64,000 bases of DNA from Oceanisphaera pacifica (GTDB lineage: Bacteria > Pseudomonadota > Gammaproteobacteria > Enterobacterales > Aeromonadaceae), in the NCBI RefSeq assembly GCF_017498065.1, contig NZ_JAGDFX010000002.1:1-64000 (forward strand), given 5' to 3'. Shown here one piece after another: positions 18,292-27,775 of this stretch. Below the pieces are notes generated by a model. That model had not been told where the DNA came from. It did not search any database and saw nothing but the letters and a program-made list of their open reading frames with translations. The position numbers and the translations under genes were made by a program. The first letter of the stretch is position 1. The number at the start of each line of letters is the position of its first letter.

Positions 18292-20211
18292 TTACGCTCT
18301 GGCTTTCTCTAGTGCGCTGTAAATTTCGCTGAAGCTGTGTTGCTCTAGTGCGGCAAAACCGGGCTGTTTTTTGGCCTTAAGTTGGTTGAGTAGCGGCGTG
18401 CTGATGCCACATAAAAAGCAGCTAACCGTATGAAGGCTTAAGGGGCTTGGGTGTTGTGCTTGTAGCGACTGGCTCCATTGTTGTAATTGCGCCGTGTTAG
18501 GCAGCGCAGGAGTGGCAGGCTTGGGGAGCTGAGCGACTTGACCGGCACAGACCGAACAATGGCCGCATTGTTTGGGGGCATGATGATCGCCAAAGTAACT
18601 GGCGAGGCGCTGACTTAAACACTGTTCACTTTCAAAAAACTGGATCATTTGCTCAAGGCGATGAATTTCATTGTGTTCTTTTTGTTGAAATAACTGATGC
18701 AAACGCTGAGCTTCAGTGGCTTTATCAAGTGTGGGCGCTAATACTTGATACACTTCAATCATTTGCTTGCTTTCTAGCACAATTAAGCCTTGCTCGTGCA
18801 AATAATCTAGGGCATTGATCACCCGTTTTCGCTCACCCGAGGCGGTATGCCAAATGGCTTCAAAATCGACCTGACACCAGGTTTTTGCTTTGGGCGATCC
18901 GTGAAAAACAGCCTTTAAAAATGCCTGACGTTCAGGGTTAAAGCGGCGAATAATGTCCTCGGGTGAGGCAATAAATTTAAAACGGTAATCGCCATAGTAG
19001 CTATATAAGGGCTCTATAACGCCATTCAGCTCTAAATACACCAGTAAGGTTCTTAAAGGTAATACGCGAATATTGCAGTGGTTGGCCAAACGAATGGGCA
19101 TCACTTCCCAGTGGCCATCTTGGCCGGGGAGTTCGTTAAGTAATGCCTGAATAGCCTCTGGCTCTGGCGTGTCGCCATAAACGAAGTTTTCTAGCACATT
19201 TTGCCCGGCTAAATTACCCAATAAAATACAATGCGAGGCTTGGCCATCTCGCCCAGCTCGGCCTATTTCTTGGCTGTAATTTTCAATCGACTTGGGTAAA
19301 TCAAAGTGAATAACGCGGCGAATATCTGATTTATCCACCCCCATGCCAAAGGCAATGGTGGCCACAATGCAAGGCTCTTGACCCTTCATAAAGGCCTGTT
19401 GCAATTGCCGACGCTGGTCTTGTTCCATACCCGCATGATAGGCCCGAGCTTGCAGGCCGGCGGCCATTAACTGCTCTGCTACTTGCTCGGCTGTGTGTTG
19501 CAAGGTGACATACACAATCGTGGGCGCACTAGGGTTAAGGCGCACCTGTGCAATTAAAGTGTCAACTTTCTCAGGCTCAGTGACCGGCAACACACTTAGA
19601 TGCAAGTTAGCCCGATAAAAGCCGGTTAACACCACATTACTTGGGGGCAGAGCAAACTTATTCTGCATATCGGCAATCACCTTGGGGGTGGCTGTGGCGG
19701 TTAATAGCAATACTTGCGGGATCTGTAAAAGCTGGCAATAGCTGGGGAGCTTTAAGTAGTCGGGCCTAAAGTTATGGCCCCATTCAGAAATACAGTGGGC
19801 TTCATCCACCACTAATAATGAAATCGGTACTTGGCCAATAAATTGGCGAAAGCGTTCATTTTTAAGTCGCTCAACGGAAATCATTAATACTTTTATCCGC
19901 CCCTCACGCACGCCTTGCATCACGTTACGGCTTTCTTCAAAGCTTTGGGTTGAGTCTATGCTGGCCGCAGAAATATTCATGCGTGCTAAAAAGGCGAGTT
20001 GATCTTGCATCAGTGCCAGCAGTGGCGAAATAACCAAAGTCAGATGGGGTAATAAAACCGCAGGGAGTTGATAGCACAGTGACTTACCCGAACCGGTAGG
20101 AAAAATAGCCGCCGCCGATTTCCCCGCCATAATGCGCTCAATAACGGCTTGTTGTCCGGGCCGTAAGCTAGAAAAGCCAAAGTGTTGTTGTAAGGTGTTG
20201 AGTAGCGTCAT
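18292..20211 (-). CDS. RecQ-family ATP-dependent DNA helicase
   Basis: A 639-residue superfamily 2 helicase. Motif 0 FGFSSLRPGQ, Walker A FPTGSGKS (GSGKS at 40-44), DEAH box at 136-139 (VVDEAHCISEWGHNF), TATATPKV, and motif VI with QEIGRAGRDGQ identify the RecQ group. A cysteine cluster (QCGHCSVC) forms the zinc subdomain. The C-terminus is not a classical HRDC domain, and the sequence differs from E. coli RecQ, so it is probably a RecQ-like paralogue. Expected role is 3'-5' unwinding in recombination and repair. It is downstream of pyrI but separated by a terminator. Confidence 0.85.
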   Translation of the reverse strand: MTLLNTLQQHFGFSSLRPGQQAVIERIMAGKSAAAIFPTGSGKSLCYQLPAVLLPHLTLVISPLLALMQDQLAFLARMNISAASIDSTQSFEESRNVMQGVREGRIKVLMISVERLKNERFRQFIGQVPISLLVVDEAHCISEWGHNFRPDYLKLPSYCQLLQIPQVLLLTATATPKVIADMQNKFALPPSNVVLTGFYRANLHLSVLPVTEPEKVDTLIAQVRLNPSAPTIVYVTLQHTAEQVAEQLMAAGLQARAYHAGMEQDQRRQLQQAFMKGQEPCIVATIAFGMGVDKSDIRRVIHFDLPKSIENYSQEIGRAGRDGQASHCILLGNLAGQNVLENFVYGDTPEPEAIQALLNELPGQDGHWEVMPIRLANHCNIRVLPLRTLLVYLELNGVIEPLYSYYGDYRFKFIASPEDIIRRFNPERQAFLKAVFHGSPKAKTWCQVDFEAIWHTASGERKRVINALDYLHEQGLIVLESKQMIEVYQVLAPTLDKATEAQRLHQLFQQKEHNEIHRLEQMIQFFESEQCLSQRLASYFGDHHAPKQCGHCSVCAGQVAQLPKPATPALPNTAQLQQWSQSLQAQHPSPLSLHTVSCFLCGISTPLLNQLKAKKQPGFAALEQHSFSEIYSALEKARA

Positions 20212-20302
20212 TATGATTGCCCCGAAAAAGCCATGCCTATAGCTTGGCTTGTGGTCAGTGTTTTAGCAACGTTAAAGCAGCGCCAAGCGCTCATCTACAA
20301 AA

Positions 20303-20332
20303 AAGCCAAGATCTCAACTCGGATCTTGGCTT
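20303..20332 (-). terminator. Terminator of pyrBI
   Basis: Arms aagccaagatc (20303-20313) and gatcttggctt (20322-20332); in the minus direction the stem is followed by a T run. It lies just after pyrI. Confidence 0.85.
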
Positions 20333-20363
20333 GAAATTGTTAGCTCGGCGCTGAGTTAGCTTT

Positions 20364-20819
20364 TTAGAAGGTCATAAAGTCTTGATGGAAGGACTTTTCA
20401 CAGTAATTACAGCGAAAGCGAACCTGATCCTTCACAGCTCGTACTTTAAACTTACTATTAACCGGCTCATTGTGGCTAATACAGTTAGAGTTAGGGCAAG
20501 AAAAAACATCTTCTACTTGCTCAGGAAGCTCTAATTGCAGTTTTTCTACGACTTCAAAGTCTTCAATAATATTAACGGTGGCATTGGGCGCAAATAAGGC
20601 TAATTGATTGGCTTGATCCGCAGAAAGCCGGGTGTTCTCTACCTTAATAATATCTTTAGACCCCTGGGCTTGAGAGGGAAGATTAAGACCAACGGTAATC
20701 TTTTCTTTGGTTTGCACCAGTCTAAACAACTGTAAAATTTTAATACCCTGACCCGCAGGAATATGGTCGATAACAGTACCACTGTGAATGGCTTCAACTT
20801 GTAATTGGCTTTTATGCAT
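20364..20819 (-). CDS. pyrI: Aspartate carbamoyltransferase regulatory chain
   Basis: A 151-residue allosteric subunit that binds CTP/ATP and joins PyrB trimers. It has the N-terminal [20 protein letters not shown] nucleotide domain and the C-terminal zinc site with four cysteines ([21 protein letters not shown]). The start is set at ATG 20819 ([11 protein letters not shown]), which matches E. coli PyrI; an in-frame upstream ATG would add five residues overlapping pyrB. It follows pyrB directly and ends at a strong terminator. Confidence 0.96.
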   Translation of the reverse strand: MHKSQLQVEAIHSGTVIDHIPAGQGIKILQLFRLVQTKEKITVGLNLPSQAQGSKDIIKVENTRLSADQANQLALFAPNATVNIIEDFEVVEKLQLELPEQVEDVFSCPNSNCISHNEPVNSKFKVRAVKDQVRFRCNYCEKSFHQDFMTF

Positions 20820-20830
20820 CAGAATATCTC

Positions 20831-21754
20831 TCACAGGCTTTTATTGAGTACTAAGGCAAGTAACGCTTGACGGGCATAGACGCCATTTTCTGCCTGTTCA
20901 AAGTAGTAAGCATAGGGGGTGTCGTCTACTTCAGGCGAAATTTCATCAATGCGTGGCAGAGGGTGCAAAATCTTTAAGCTATCTTTAGCGCCTTCTAACA
21001 CCTCGGGGGTGAGCACATACTTTGAAGCAACATGCACATATTCTGTTTCGTCAAAGCGCTCTTTTTGTACGCGCGTCATATACAGAATATCTACTTCATC
21101 CATCACTTCTTCTATGCTGTCACGAAACTCAAAATTAAGGCCTTTTTCTCTGAGTTCATCACATAAGTATTCGGGCATGGCCAGCGCTTGTGGCGCGACA
21201 AAATAGAACTTACAGCCAAATAAGCTTAAAGCCTGAGTCAGCGAATGTACGGTACGGCCATATTTAAGATCCCCGACAAAGGCGATGGTTAAGCCTTGTA
21301 GTGTGCCTTGGGTTTCGTAAATGGTGAATAAGTCTAATAAGGTTTGGGTGGGGTGCTGGTTAGAACCGTCACCGGCATTAATCACGGGTACTGACGAAAA
21401 CTCAGCCGCTAAGCGGGCGGCACCTTCTTGGGGGTGGCGCATTACAAAGGCATCACAATACGAGCTGATGACTTTTACCGAATCTGCCAAGGTTTCGCCT
21501 TTTTTAGCAAGCGAGGTACTGGTGCTATCAGAAAAACCAATAACGGAGCCACCTAGCCGCTGAATGGCGGTTTCAAATGACAAGCGAGTTCGGGTTGATG
21601 CTTCAAAAAAACAGCTGGCCACCACTTGGCTTAGCAATACATCGCGGTGAGGCTGTGCTTTTAGCTTAACAGCGGTATCTATAATGAGCTCAAGCTCGGG
21701 GCGCGTGAAATCAGAGATAGAAATAATATGCTTTTGATATAGGGGATTTGCCAT
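20831..21754 (-). CDS. pyrB: Aspartate carbamoyltransferase catalytic chain
   Basis: A 307-residue enzyme joining carbamoyl phosphate and aspartate, the first committed step of pyrimidine synthesis. It shows the carbamoyl-phosphate loop [12 protein letters not shown], the K of GKKGETL-type loop ([11 protein letters not shown]), [28 protein letters not shown] and LHPLPR. The start at 21754 ([15 protein letters not shown]) matches E. coli PyrB exactly in position. This ATG overlaps the stop of the leader peptide (TGATG), so translation is coupled to the leader. It forms pyrBI with the next gene. Confidence 0.97.
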   Translation of the reverse strand: MANPLYQKHIISISDFTRPELELIIDTAVKLKAQPHRDVLLSQVVASCFFEASTRTRLSFETAIQRLGGSVIGFSDSTSTSLAKKGETLADSVKVISSYCDAFVMRHPQEGAARLAAEFSSVPVINAGDGSNQHPTQTLLDLFTIYETQGTLQGLTIAFVGDLKYGRTVHSLTQALSLFGCKFYFVAPQALAMPEYLCDELREKGLNFEFRDSIEEVMDEVDILYMTRVQKERFDETEYVHVASKYVLTPEVLEGAKDSLKILHPLPRIDEISPEVDDTPYAYYFEQAENGVYARQALLALVLNKSL

Positions 21755-21906
21755 CAGCAACGCTCTTGCAGGTATAAGGTTGGAGCCACAAAAAAGCCCC
21801 ATAACGGGGCTTTTAGAATGAATAGATTGCCAACGCGAGTGCCTTGACCGCCACCAAGAGGGGCGATAGGTAATAATACAGACTGTTTAACTACAGTAAT
21901 GTGCAT
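21754..21906 (-). CDS. pyrL: pyrBI leader peptide (PyrL-like) with attenuator
   Basis: A 50-codon frame begins at ATG 21906 ([20 protein letters not shown]) and ends in LYLQERC, its TGA overlapping the pyrB ATG. The terminator hairpin aaaagcccc/ggggctttt (21792-21800, 21806-21814) with its T run lies inside the frame. This is the layout of the E. coli pyrBI leader (44 aa), where low UTP slows RNA polymerase, the ribosome keeps close, and the terminator cannot form. The frame is less U-rich before the hairpin than in E. coli, so the strength of UTP sensing is uncertain. Confidence 0.75.
   Translation of the reverse strand: MHITVVKQSVLLPIAPLGGGQGTRVGNLFILKAPLWGFFVAPTLYLQERC
21792..21814 (-). 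terminator. Attenuator hairpin of pyrBI
   Basis: Nine-bp GC-rich arms with a 5-base loop and a following T run in the minus direction, located about 40 bp before pyrB within the leader frame. Confidence 0.85.
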
Positions 21907-22070
21907 GTATTAGTCACTCCGAGCGCGTGCGAATCTTACGGATTATAAAGAAATGTCTGCTATAAGCAAAACATCTGATAAAAATGGTGAAAATATCAGC
22001 GAACGAACTGATTAATCAGAAATAGCCCTTTACCTTTGAATGAATATCTCTATAATTCACCTCGTATTGC

Positions 22071-22147
22071 AGGGGTGTAGTTCCAATTGGTAGAACGGCG
22101 GTCTCCAAAACCGACGGCTGGGGGTTCGAGTCCCTCCACCCCTGCCA
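22071..22147 (+). tRNA. tRNA-Trp (CCA anticodon)
   Basis: A complete cloverleaf: acceptor aggggtg pairs with the 3' cacccct before an encoded gCCA, D arm with ttggtag, anticodon loop ctccaaa giving CCA, and T arm ggttcgagtcc. It closely resembles E. coli trpT. One extra base in the D loop region makes it 77 nt with CCA. It precedes holD by 55 bp. Confidence 0.95.
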
Positions 22148-22202
22148 ACTTCTTGCAAAAGCCAGCTTAACAGCTGGCTTTTTGCGTTCTGGAGTATCAA
22201 CA

Positions 22203-22580
22203 ATGACGCCACACCAAGTTAAACTCTGGCAGTTATTAGCATTACCTGCCTGGCAATGCGCCCACCCCGAACGATTACCTTTTGCTCCATTGCCTGCCGT
22301 GCCTGCTGCTGATGTCCTTATTGTGCTTGGCCAAGGGAAAATACTACCCGCTTCATTTTCAGGTGACATTATGTGTGCGCTCTCACTCACAGATAGCCAA
22401 TTACAGGTAATGGATGAAGCCGCTTGGTTAGCAGAAGATAAGCCCAGTGCCCCTATTTTGCTTGGGTTTAATATCACCAGTAGTGTGGAAGCTTTTAGCT
22501 GGCATGCCAGCCTACCTTTGTCTGCCACCGATAAAAAAGCATTGTGGAGTCGCTTATGTCACCTTTATTTCGCCCACTAA
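22203..22580 (+). CDS. holD: DNA polymerase III psi subunit
   Basis: A 125-residue protein; psi links the clamp-loader complex to chi and SSB. The N-terminus MTPHQVKLWQLLALPAWQ is the psi region that contacts chi. The middle VLIVLGQGK and C-terminal LWSRLCHLY are also family-like. Psi is poorly conserved and the call rests also on position: holD directly before rimI, with a 25-bp overlap, is the standard gammaproteobacterial order. ATG 22203 is chosen over an upstream in-frame codon close to the tRNA. Confidence 0.85.
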   Translation: MTPHQVKLWQLLALPAWQCAHPERLPFAPLPAVPAADVLIVLGQGKILPASFSGDIMCALSLTDSQLQVMDEAAWLAEDKPSAPILLGFNITSSVEAFSWHASLPLSATDKKALWSRLCHLYFAH

Positions 22581-23035
22581 ACCCTGACTGTCTCGACGCT
22601 ATGTTAGTAATTGAGCAGGCCGCTCATGCTCATCCTTGGAGCCGTAACCTGCTGGCGGACAGCTTTGGTGAGCGTTATTTTACCGGTTCGCTCTGGCAAA
22701 CAGTGCCTATCACGACGACGCAAGAGAGCACAGAGCAGCTGGTGGGCTACTTTATTGCCGATTGCGTACTGGATGAAAGCACATTGATGAATATTTGTGT
22801 GGCGCCAAAATGGCAAGGGCAGGGTTTAGGCCGGCTACTGATGAAGCATTATTTACAGCAGTGTACGCTGCGCGGTATTAACCAATGCTGGCTTGAGGTA
22901 AGGGCCTCTAATATTGCGGCTCAGGCGCTGTATGCTGCCTGTGGTTATCAAGAAAATGGCCGTCGGCGTCATTATTATCAAACCCACTCGGGAAGCGAAG
23001 ATGCGGTATTAATGGCATTAACATTAAGCAACTAG
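22556..23035 (+). CDS. rimI: Ribosomal-protein-alanine N-acetyltransferase
   Basis: A 159-residue GNAT enzyme that acetylates the N-terminal Ala of ribosomal protein S18. The acetyl-CoA motif is VAPKWQGQGLGRLLM and the motif B region is WLEVRASNIAAQALYAACGY with YYQT near the end, all typical of RimI. ATG 22556 (MSPLFRPLNPDCL) lies inside the end of holD and implies coupling. The short insert around TTTQESTEQ before strand 3 is slightly longer than in E. coli. Confidence 0.9.
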   Translation: MSPLFRPLNPDCLDAMLVIEQAAHAHPWSRNLLADSFGERYFTGSLWQTVPITTTQESTEQLVGYFIADCVLDESTLMNICVAPKWQGQGLGRLLMKHYLQQCTLRGINQCWLEVRASNIAAQALYAACGYQENGRRRHYYQTHSGSEDAVLMALTLSN

Positions 23036-23084
23036 CCAAACTCTCCCTATACTAATAGGCACACTCTCTGTTCAAGGGTGAAAT

Positions 23085-24164
23085 ATGAGAGCATTGCCGA
23101 TAGCCATGTTAAATCTCAGTCGCCCAATGCTGAGCCTACTCTGGATTTGTGGTGGGTTGCTTGGGTCGCAGTATGCACAAGCAGACTTGTATCGTTATCA
23201 CGATGCCAATGGCATGGTGCACTATAGCGATAATCAAAGCTATCACGTCAAGCCGCTACCTATTAATGGTCAAGAACATCGCCTGCATCGTGATGGCGTC
23301 TTGATGCGAGTCGTTAAAAAAGCAGACGGCCATTATCTGTTTGTGTTAAATCGTCTAACTCAGCCTGTGGATCTTAGGTTGCGTTTGCAAGCACAGCAGA
23401 ATGTGCAGGTGCCCCCACAACTTCGCCAAGTGTTGCGTATTCCTGCTACTCAAGAGCTATTTATTGGCAAACTGTCGCCTAAAGACGAGGGCGATTGGCA
23501 TTATGATAAAGAGTTTGATTATCATAATGTTGCAAACCTTGTCGAAAACAATGTCGAAAATAATGCTCAAAACAAAGCCGAAAACAGTGCCGCTAACGCC
23601 AGCACTCAGTTTGATGCGCGACAAATCAGCCTACCAGATGATTTTGTTAGTCATATTAATCCTAAACCCTATTTTTCTGACCATCCCAACTTAGCCTCAC
23701 CGGTGAAAGGGCGTTATCGCATTGCCCAAGGGTTTAATGGCGATTTTAGCCATAACAAGCCCTCAAACCGCTACGCATTAGATATTGCATTGCCGATGGG
23801 CACCCCGCTATATGCCGCTCGGTCTGGGGTGGTGACGGCGGCAGTCGATACTTATGTTGGCGGCGGTTTAACTGCCAATTATCGCGGCAAGGCAAATTAT
23901 CTTAGAATACGTCATGACGATGGCACTATGACGCTTTATGCGCATTTGCAAACTGGATCTCTACGGGTACGTAAGGGGGAGCGGGTTAAGGTGGGGCAAA
24001 GGGTAGCGGCTTCGGGTAATACCGGTTATAGCTCAGGCCCCCATTTGCACTTAGCGTTACAAATGATCAACGCAGGGCGTAAAGAGTCCATTCCTTTTAC
24101 CTTGCAAGGAAGTCAACCTAAAACCGGCTTGTGGTTAGCAAGCTCAGCTATGGGCGATCCGTAG
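23085..24164 (+). CDS. M23 family peptidase with DUF4124 domain
   Basis: A 359-residue secreted protein. A long N-terminal region with a hydrophobic signal (about 10-33, ending QYAQA) leads to DUF4124 (DLYRYHDANGMVHYSDNQ), a linker with Asn/Glu/Lys repeats at about 150-175, and a C-terminal LytM/M23 domain (LDIALPMGTPLYAARSGVV, LRIRHDDGTMTLYAHL, GNTGYSSGPHLHLAL). The HLH zinc motif and catalytic His are present, while the first zinc His of the HxxxD motif is displaced (SHNKPSNRYALD). It is likely a periplasmic peptidoglycan endopeptidase. It is not mepM, which lies at 52 kb. Confidence 0.85.
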   Translation: MRALPIAMLNLSRPMLSLLWICGGLLGSQYAQADLYRYHDANGMVHYSDNQSYHVKPLPINGQEHRLHRDGVLMRVVKKADGHYLFVLNRLTQPVDLRLRLQAQQNVQVPPQLRQVLRIPATQELFIGKLSPKDEGDWHYDKEFDYHNVANLVENNVENNAQNKAENSAANASTQFDARQISLPDDFVSHINPKPYFSDHPNLASPVKGRYRIAQGFNGDFSHNKPSNRYALDIALPMGTPLYAARSGVVTAAVDTYVGGGLTANYRGKANYLRIRHDDGTMTLYAHLQTGSLRVRKGERVKVGQRVAASGNTGYSSGPHLHLALQMINAGRKESIPFTLQGSQPKTGLWLASSAMGDP

Positions 24165-24399
24165 TGAATAAACGAATGCTGAGAACCGCTTAATCTAAGG
24201 GAAAGGGAGTGATGTCTGGTTTTTCTTGGGGGTTAATCTTTATTGTTTGAAGTTAAGTGCTGTTATTTATGTTGGTTGTGAGGCTTTATGTTGCTGTGGT
24301 TGGGTTGTTGAGCTTAAAACCAGTTGATTTATCCATTTTTATATGGCCTTTTACGGTATCTTTTATATAAAAATCAAAGTAAATGGGCAAGATATTAAG

Positions 24400-25692
24400 A
24401 TGGCAGAGTTAATTGATGTGGTAAGAAGCGACTCACGTAGCATCAGTCACTATACGAAAGTGCTGGGCCCTGGGATTTTGGGCGCGGCAGCGGCCATTGG
24501 TGGTTCGCATTTAGTGGCTTCAACACAGGCTGGTGCTATTTATGGCTGGCAGCTGGTTGGGCTTATTTTATTGGTTAACTTGCTTAAGTATCCGTTTTTT
24601 CAAATCGGTGCACGCTATACCATGGCGGCAGAAGAAACCTTAATTCAGGGCTATGATCGCATTGGCCGCGGTTACCTTTACTTGTTTACTGCGTTAAACA
24701 TTGTAGCGTCAGTGATCAGCACCGCTGGGGTGGCCATGTTGTGTGGCAGCATCTTGGGGTTATTTATTGGTGATAGCCTAACGGTTACGCAGTTAAGCAT
24801 GATAGTGCTGGCGGGCTCGTTAGTCTTTTTAATAACCGGCCATTATAAAGCACTTGATAAAGTGGCTAAGTGGGTCATTGTCGGCTTGGCGGTGGCCACA
24901 GTTACGGCTGTCTGCATTGCATTAAATAAAGGCGGTGTGGCGCCACCGGACTTTGTCTCTCCTAGCCCCTGGAATATGGCTTCTGTGGGATTTTTAGTGG
25001 CGCTAATGGGATGGATGCCCGCTCCCATTGAGTTATCTACTTGGAACAGTGTTTGGTTACGTCAAAAAAAGTCTCTTAATCAAAGCCTGGATTATAAAGA
25101 TGCCTTAGTTGATTTTAATGTCGGCTATATTACGTCAACTTTGTTGGCGTTAGCCTTTGTAGCATTAGGTGCATTAGTGTTGCACGGTAGTGGCACTAGC
25201 TTTGCCAGCTCGGGTATTGGTTTTGCTCATCAGTTAGTGAATGTATATGCCAGCGTGATCGGTGAATGGAGCCGCTGGTTGATCGCCTTAATTGCTTTTT
25301 TATGCATGTTTTCTACCACCATTACGGTGTTAGATGGCTATAGCCGTGCACTCAGTGAGTGCTTTGTTCAGTTTCAGCAAGCTCAAGGCAGTGGCCCAAC
25401 GGGCACCGGCAGTCGTTACACTTACCCTTTAATGATAGCAATGGGCATTATCAGCGCCTTTATTATTATGTTTTTTAAAGGCGCGTTGTTGGCCATGCTA
25501 GAGCTGGCCATGATCTCTGCTTTTATTAGTGCGTTGGTATTTGCTTGGCTAAATTACCGGCTGATGAAGCTACCCCAAGTCCCCAAGCAGTATCGCTTAG
25601 GTCGCGGTATGGCGCTGTTAAGTTGGGTCGGTATTGTGTTTTTTACAGGCTTTAACCTTCTCTTTGGTTATTGGTATGTCTTTGTTAAATAG
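24400..25692 (+). CDS. Nramp-related metal ion transporter
   Basis: A 430-residue inner-membrane protein with about 11 transmembrane segments. The first helix reads VLGPGILGAAAAIGGSHLVA followed by STQAGAIYGW, the Nramp helix-1 layout, but the usual metal-coordinating DPGN is replaced by IGGSHL. Helix 6 has LVALMGWMPAPIELSTW. Such DPGN-lacking relatives include Mg2+-type or uncharacterised Nramp proteins, so the substrate is open. ATG 24400 (MAELIDVVRSDSRS) is preferred; an in-frame ATG at 24343 would add 19 residues of atypical sequence. No regulator lies beside it. Confidence 0.75.
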   Translation: MAELIDVVRSDSRSISHYTKVLGPGILGAAAAIGGSHLVASTQAGAIYGWQLVGLILLVNLLKYPFFQIGARYTMAAEETLIQGYDRIGRGYLYLFTALNIVASVISTAGVAMLCGSILGLFIGDSLTVTQLSMIVLAGSLVFLITGHYKALDKVAKWVIVGLAVATVTAVCIALNKGGVAPPDFVSPSPWNMASVGFLVALMGWMPAPIELSTWNSVWLRQKKSLNQSLDYKDALVDFNVGYITSTLLALAFVALGALVLHGSGTSFASSGIGFAHQLVNVYASVIGEWSRWLIALIAFLCMFSTTITVLDGYSRALSECFVQFQQAQGSGPTGTGSRYTYPLMIAMGIISAFIIMFFKGALLAMLELAMISAFISALVFAWLNYRLMKLPQVPKQYRLGRGMALLSWVGIVFFTGFNLLFGYWYVFVK

Positions 25693-26244
25693 CGCACAGT
25701 TAACTCGTGTCTAACGAGCAGGTGAGCAAGCCGAATCTGGCTAACTTAAGTCGTTTGGCTTGCTCATCGCCACTAAAGCGTCATTGTGTTTACCTCTTAG
25801 CTCCTCTGAACCTAGTCTCCTTTCCATATCTAGTGCTTTATTTCTTCTTTCGCTGCTCTGGCGCGCATACTCTCCTTTTGTGATCTCTGGCGCTAAAACA
25901 GCCACTTTTTAGTTATTAATCAATGCTAACGTAGAGTGGTATGTTAAAAAATGATCATAAAAGGTTTATTTTTACATAAAGATAAATATATAGTTTATGG
26001 ATTGTTGTTTATCTGTTGGCTTTTGGTTTCATCTTGGTTGTTGTATATAACGGCCAGCTTGAGTTGCCATTCTGATACAAGAGATAGCGCAGCACGTATG
26101 CTTGACGGAGCAAGGTGCCCCTGAGCCAGCAATAAGCGAACAATGAGTAGACTCATCTTTACTGATAGTAAGGAAAAATCGGGGCTTAATGCTGAGGAGT
26201 GATCTGGCCTTAGTGTTAATATCAACATTATGTAGGGATGTATT
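25693..26244. other. Intergenic region before pntAB
   Basis: No gene is recognisable in this 552-bp gap. A 9-bp inverted repeat (gagcaagcc 25724-25732, ggcttgctc 25757-25765) probably ends the Nramp-like transcript, though its T run is weak. The AT-rich stretch at 25910-26000 probably holds the pntA promoter. A 117-codon antisense frame here overlaps pntA and has no family features. Confidence 0.5.
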
Positions 26245-27771
26245 ATGTTAATTGCAATTCCAAAGGAAACCCTTAGCGGCGAGACTCGGGTAGCGGCAAC
26301 CCCTAAGTCGGTAGAGCAGCTAATAAAACTGGGCTTTGAGGTGTGCATCGAACGGGGTGCAGGCAGTCAAGCAAGCTTTGATGATAGCGCCTATCAGGCT
26401 GCCGGTGCCAGCTTGGTGGATGCCAGCGCCGTGTGGCAAGCCGCCATTATTTATAAGGTGAATGCGCCAAATAGTGAAGAAATTGCCCAGCTGCAAGCGG
26501 GGACCACCTTAGTGAGCTTTATTTGGCCGACGCAAAACCCTGAATTAGTTGAGCAGCTAAAAGGCAAAGGCGTGAGTGTGTTGGCCATGGATATGGTGCC
26601 GCGCATCTCTCGTGCCCAATCATTGGATGCGCTCTCGTCTATGGCCAATATTGCCGGTTATCGCGCAGTGGTTGAAGCGGCTCATGAATTCGGTCGTTTT
26701 TTTACTGGGCAAATTACTGCCGCAGGTAAGGTGCCGCCCGCTAAAGTGTTGGTGATTGGAGCAGGCGTTGCCGGTTTATCCGCCATTGGGGCTGCGGGAT
26801 CATTAGGGGCTATTGTGCGCGCCTTTGATACCCGCCCCGAGGTTAAAGAGCAGATAAACTCTATGGGCGGGGAGTTTTTAGAGCTGGACTATGAAGAAGA
26901 CGCAGACTCCAGTGATGGCTACGCCAAAGAAATGAGTCAGGCCTTTATTGATGCCGAAATGGCGCTCTTTATGCAACAGGCCAAAGAAGTCGATATTATT
27001 ATTACTACAGCACTTATTCCTGGCCGCCCTGCACCTAAGCTGATCACCGCCGATATGGTGGCGAATATGCAGCCAGGCTCTGTGATTGTTGATTTAGCGG
27101 CACAAAATGGCGGTAACTGTGAACTTACCCAACCCGGTGACTTATTTGTGAGCGATAACGGGGTAAAAATTATCGGCTATACCGATCTTAATGGGCGTTT
27201 GCCCACCCAGTCGTCCACCTTGTACGCCACCAACCTAGTAAATCTTGCCAAGCTATTGTGCAAAGAAAAAGACGGCAATATTAATCTCGATTTTGACGAT
27301 GTTGTGCTGCGCAATATGACAGTGGTCAACGCCGGCGAGGTGACCTTTCCGCCACCCGCTATTAGCGTGTCTGCCACACCTAACGCAAAAGCTAGCTCCA
27401 CTGCGCCTACAGAGCCTGAGCCCAAAGCACCCAGCAAGATAAAATATTATGCCGGCGGCCTAGGTATTGTGCTGTTTGCCTGGTTGTCAGCGGTGGCACC
27501 GGCGGAGTTTTTATCCCATTTTACCGTATTCGTACTGGCCTGCATTGTGGGTTACTACGTGGTGTGGAATGTGTCGCACTCTTTGCATACGCCTTTAATG
27601 TCGGTGACCAACGCTATTTCAGGAATTATTGTTGTTGGCGCCTTATCACAAGTGGGCAACGGCGGTGTGGTGAGCTTTTTGGCATTTATTGCCATTTTGA
27701 TTGCCTCTATTAACGTGTTTGGCGGTTTTACCGTGACACACCGCATGCTGAAAATGTTTAGGAAGGGCTAA
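26245..27771 (+). CDS. pntA: NAD(P) transhydrogenase, alpha subunit
   Basis: A 508-residue subunit of the proton-pumping transhydrogenase, which uses the proton gradient to make NADPH from NADH. The N-terminal NAD domain has [20 protein letters not shown] and the Rossmann motif [20 protein letters not shown] near residue 168, and the [15 protein letters not shown] loop. A Pro/Ala/Lys linker (about 375-395) precedes four C-terminal membrane helices. Length equals E. coli PntA (510 aa). It is followed after 4 bp by pntB. Confidence 0.96.
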   Translation: MLIAIPKETLSGETRVAATPKSVEQLIKLGFEVCIERGAGSQASFDDSAYQAAGASLVDASAVWQAAIIYKVNAPNSEEIAQLQAGTTLVSFIWPTQNPELVEQLKGKGVSVLAMDMVPRISRAQSLDALSSMANIAGYRAVVEAAHEFGRFFTGQITAAGKVPPAKVLVIGAGVAGLSAIGAAGSLGAIVRAFDTRPEVKEQINSMGGEFLELDYEEDADSSDGYAKEMSQAFIDAEMALFMQQAKEVDIIITTALIPGRPAPKLITADMVANMQPGSVIVDLAAQNGGNCELTQPGDLFVSDNGVKIIGYTDLNGRLPTQSSTLYATNLVNLAKLLCKEKDGNINLDFDDVVLRNMTVVNAGEVTFPPPAISVSATPNAKASSTAPTEPEPKAPSKIKYYAGGLGIVLFAWLSAVAPAEFLSHFTVFVLACIVGYYVVWNVSHSLHTPLMSVTNAISGIIVVGALSQVGNGGVVSFLAFIAILIASINVFGGFTVTHRMLKMFRKG

Positions 27772-27775
27772 TCTT

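Noticed and set aside
22016-22528. A 170-codon antisense frame over tRNA-Trp and holD
   Set aside because: The peptide WRDSNPQPSVLETAVLP is the well-known false product of antisense tRNA-Trp; holD is the real gene.
25995-26348. A 117-codon minus-strand frame before pntA
   Set aside because: It overlaps the pntA start and has no recognisable features; probably a chance frame.
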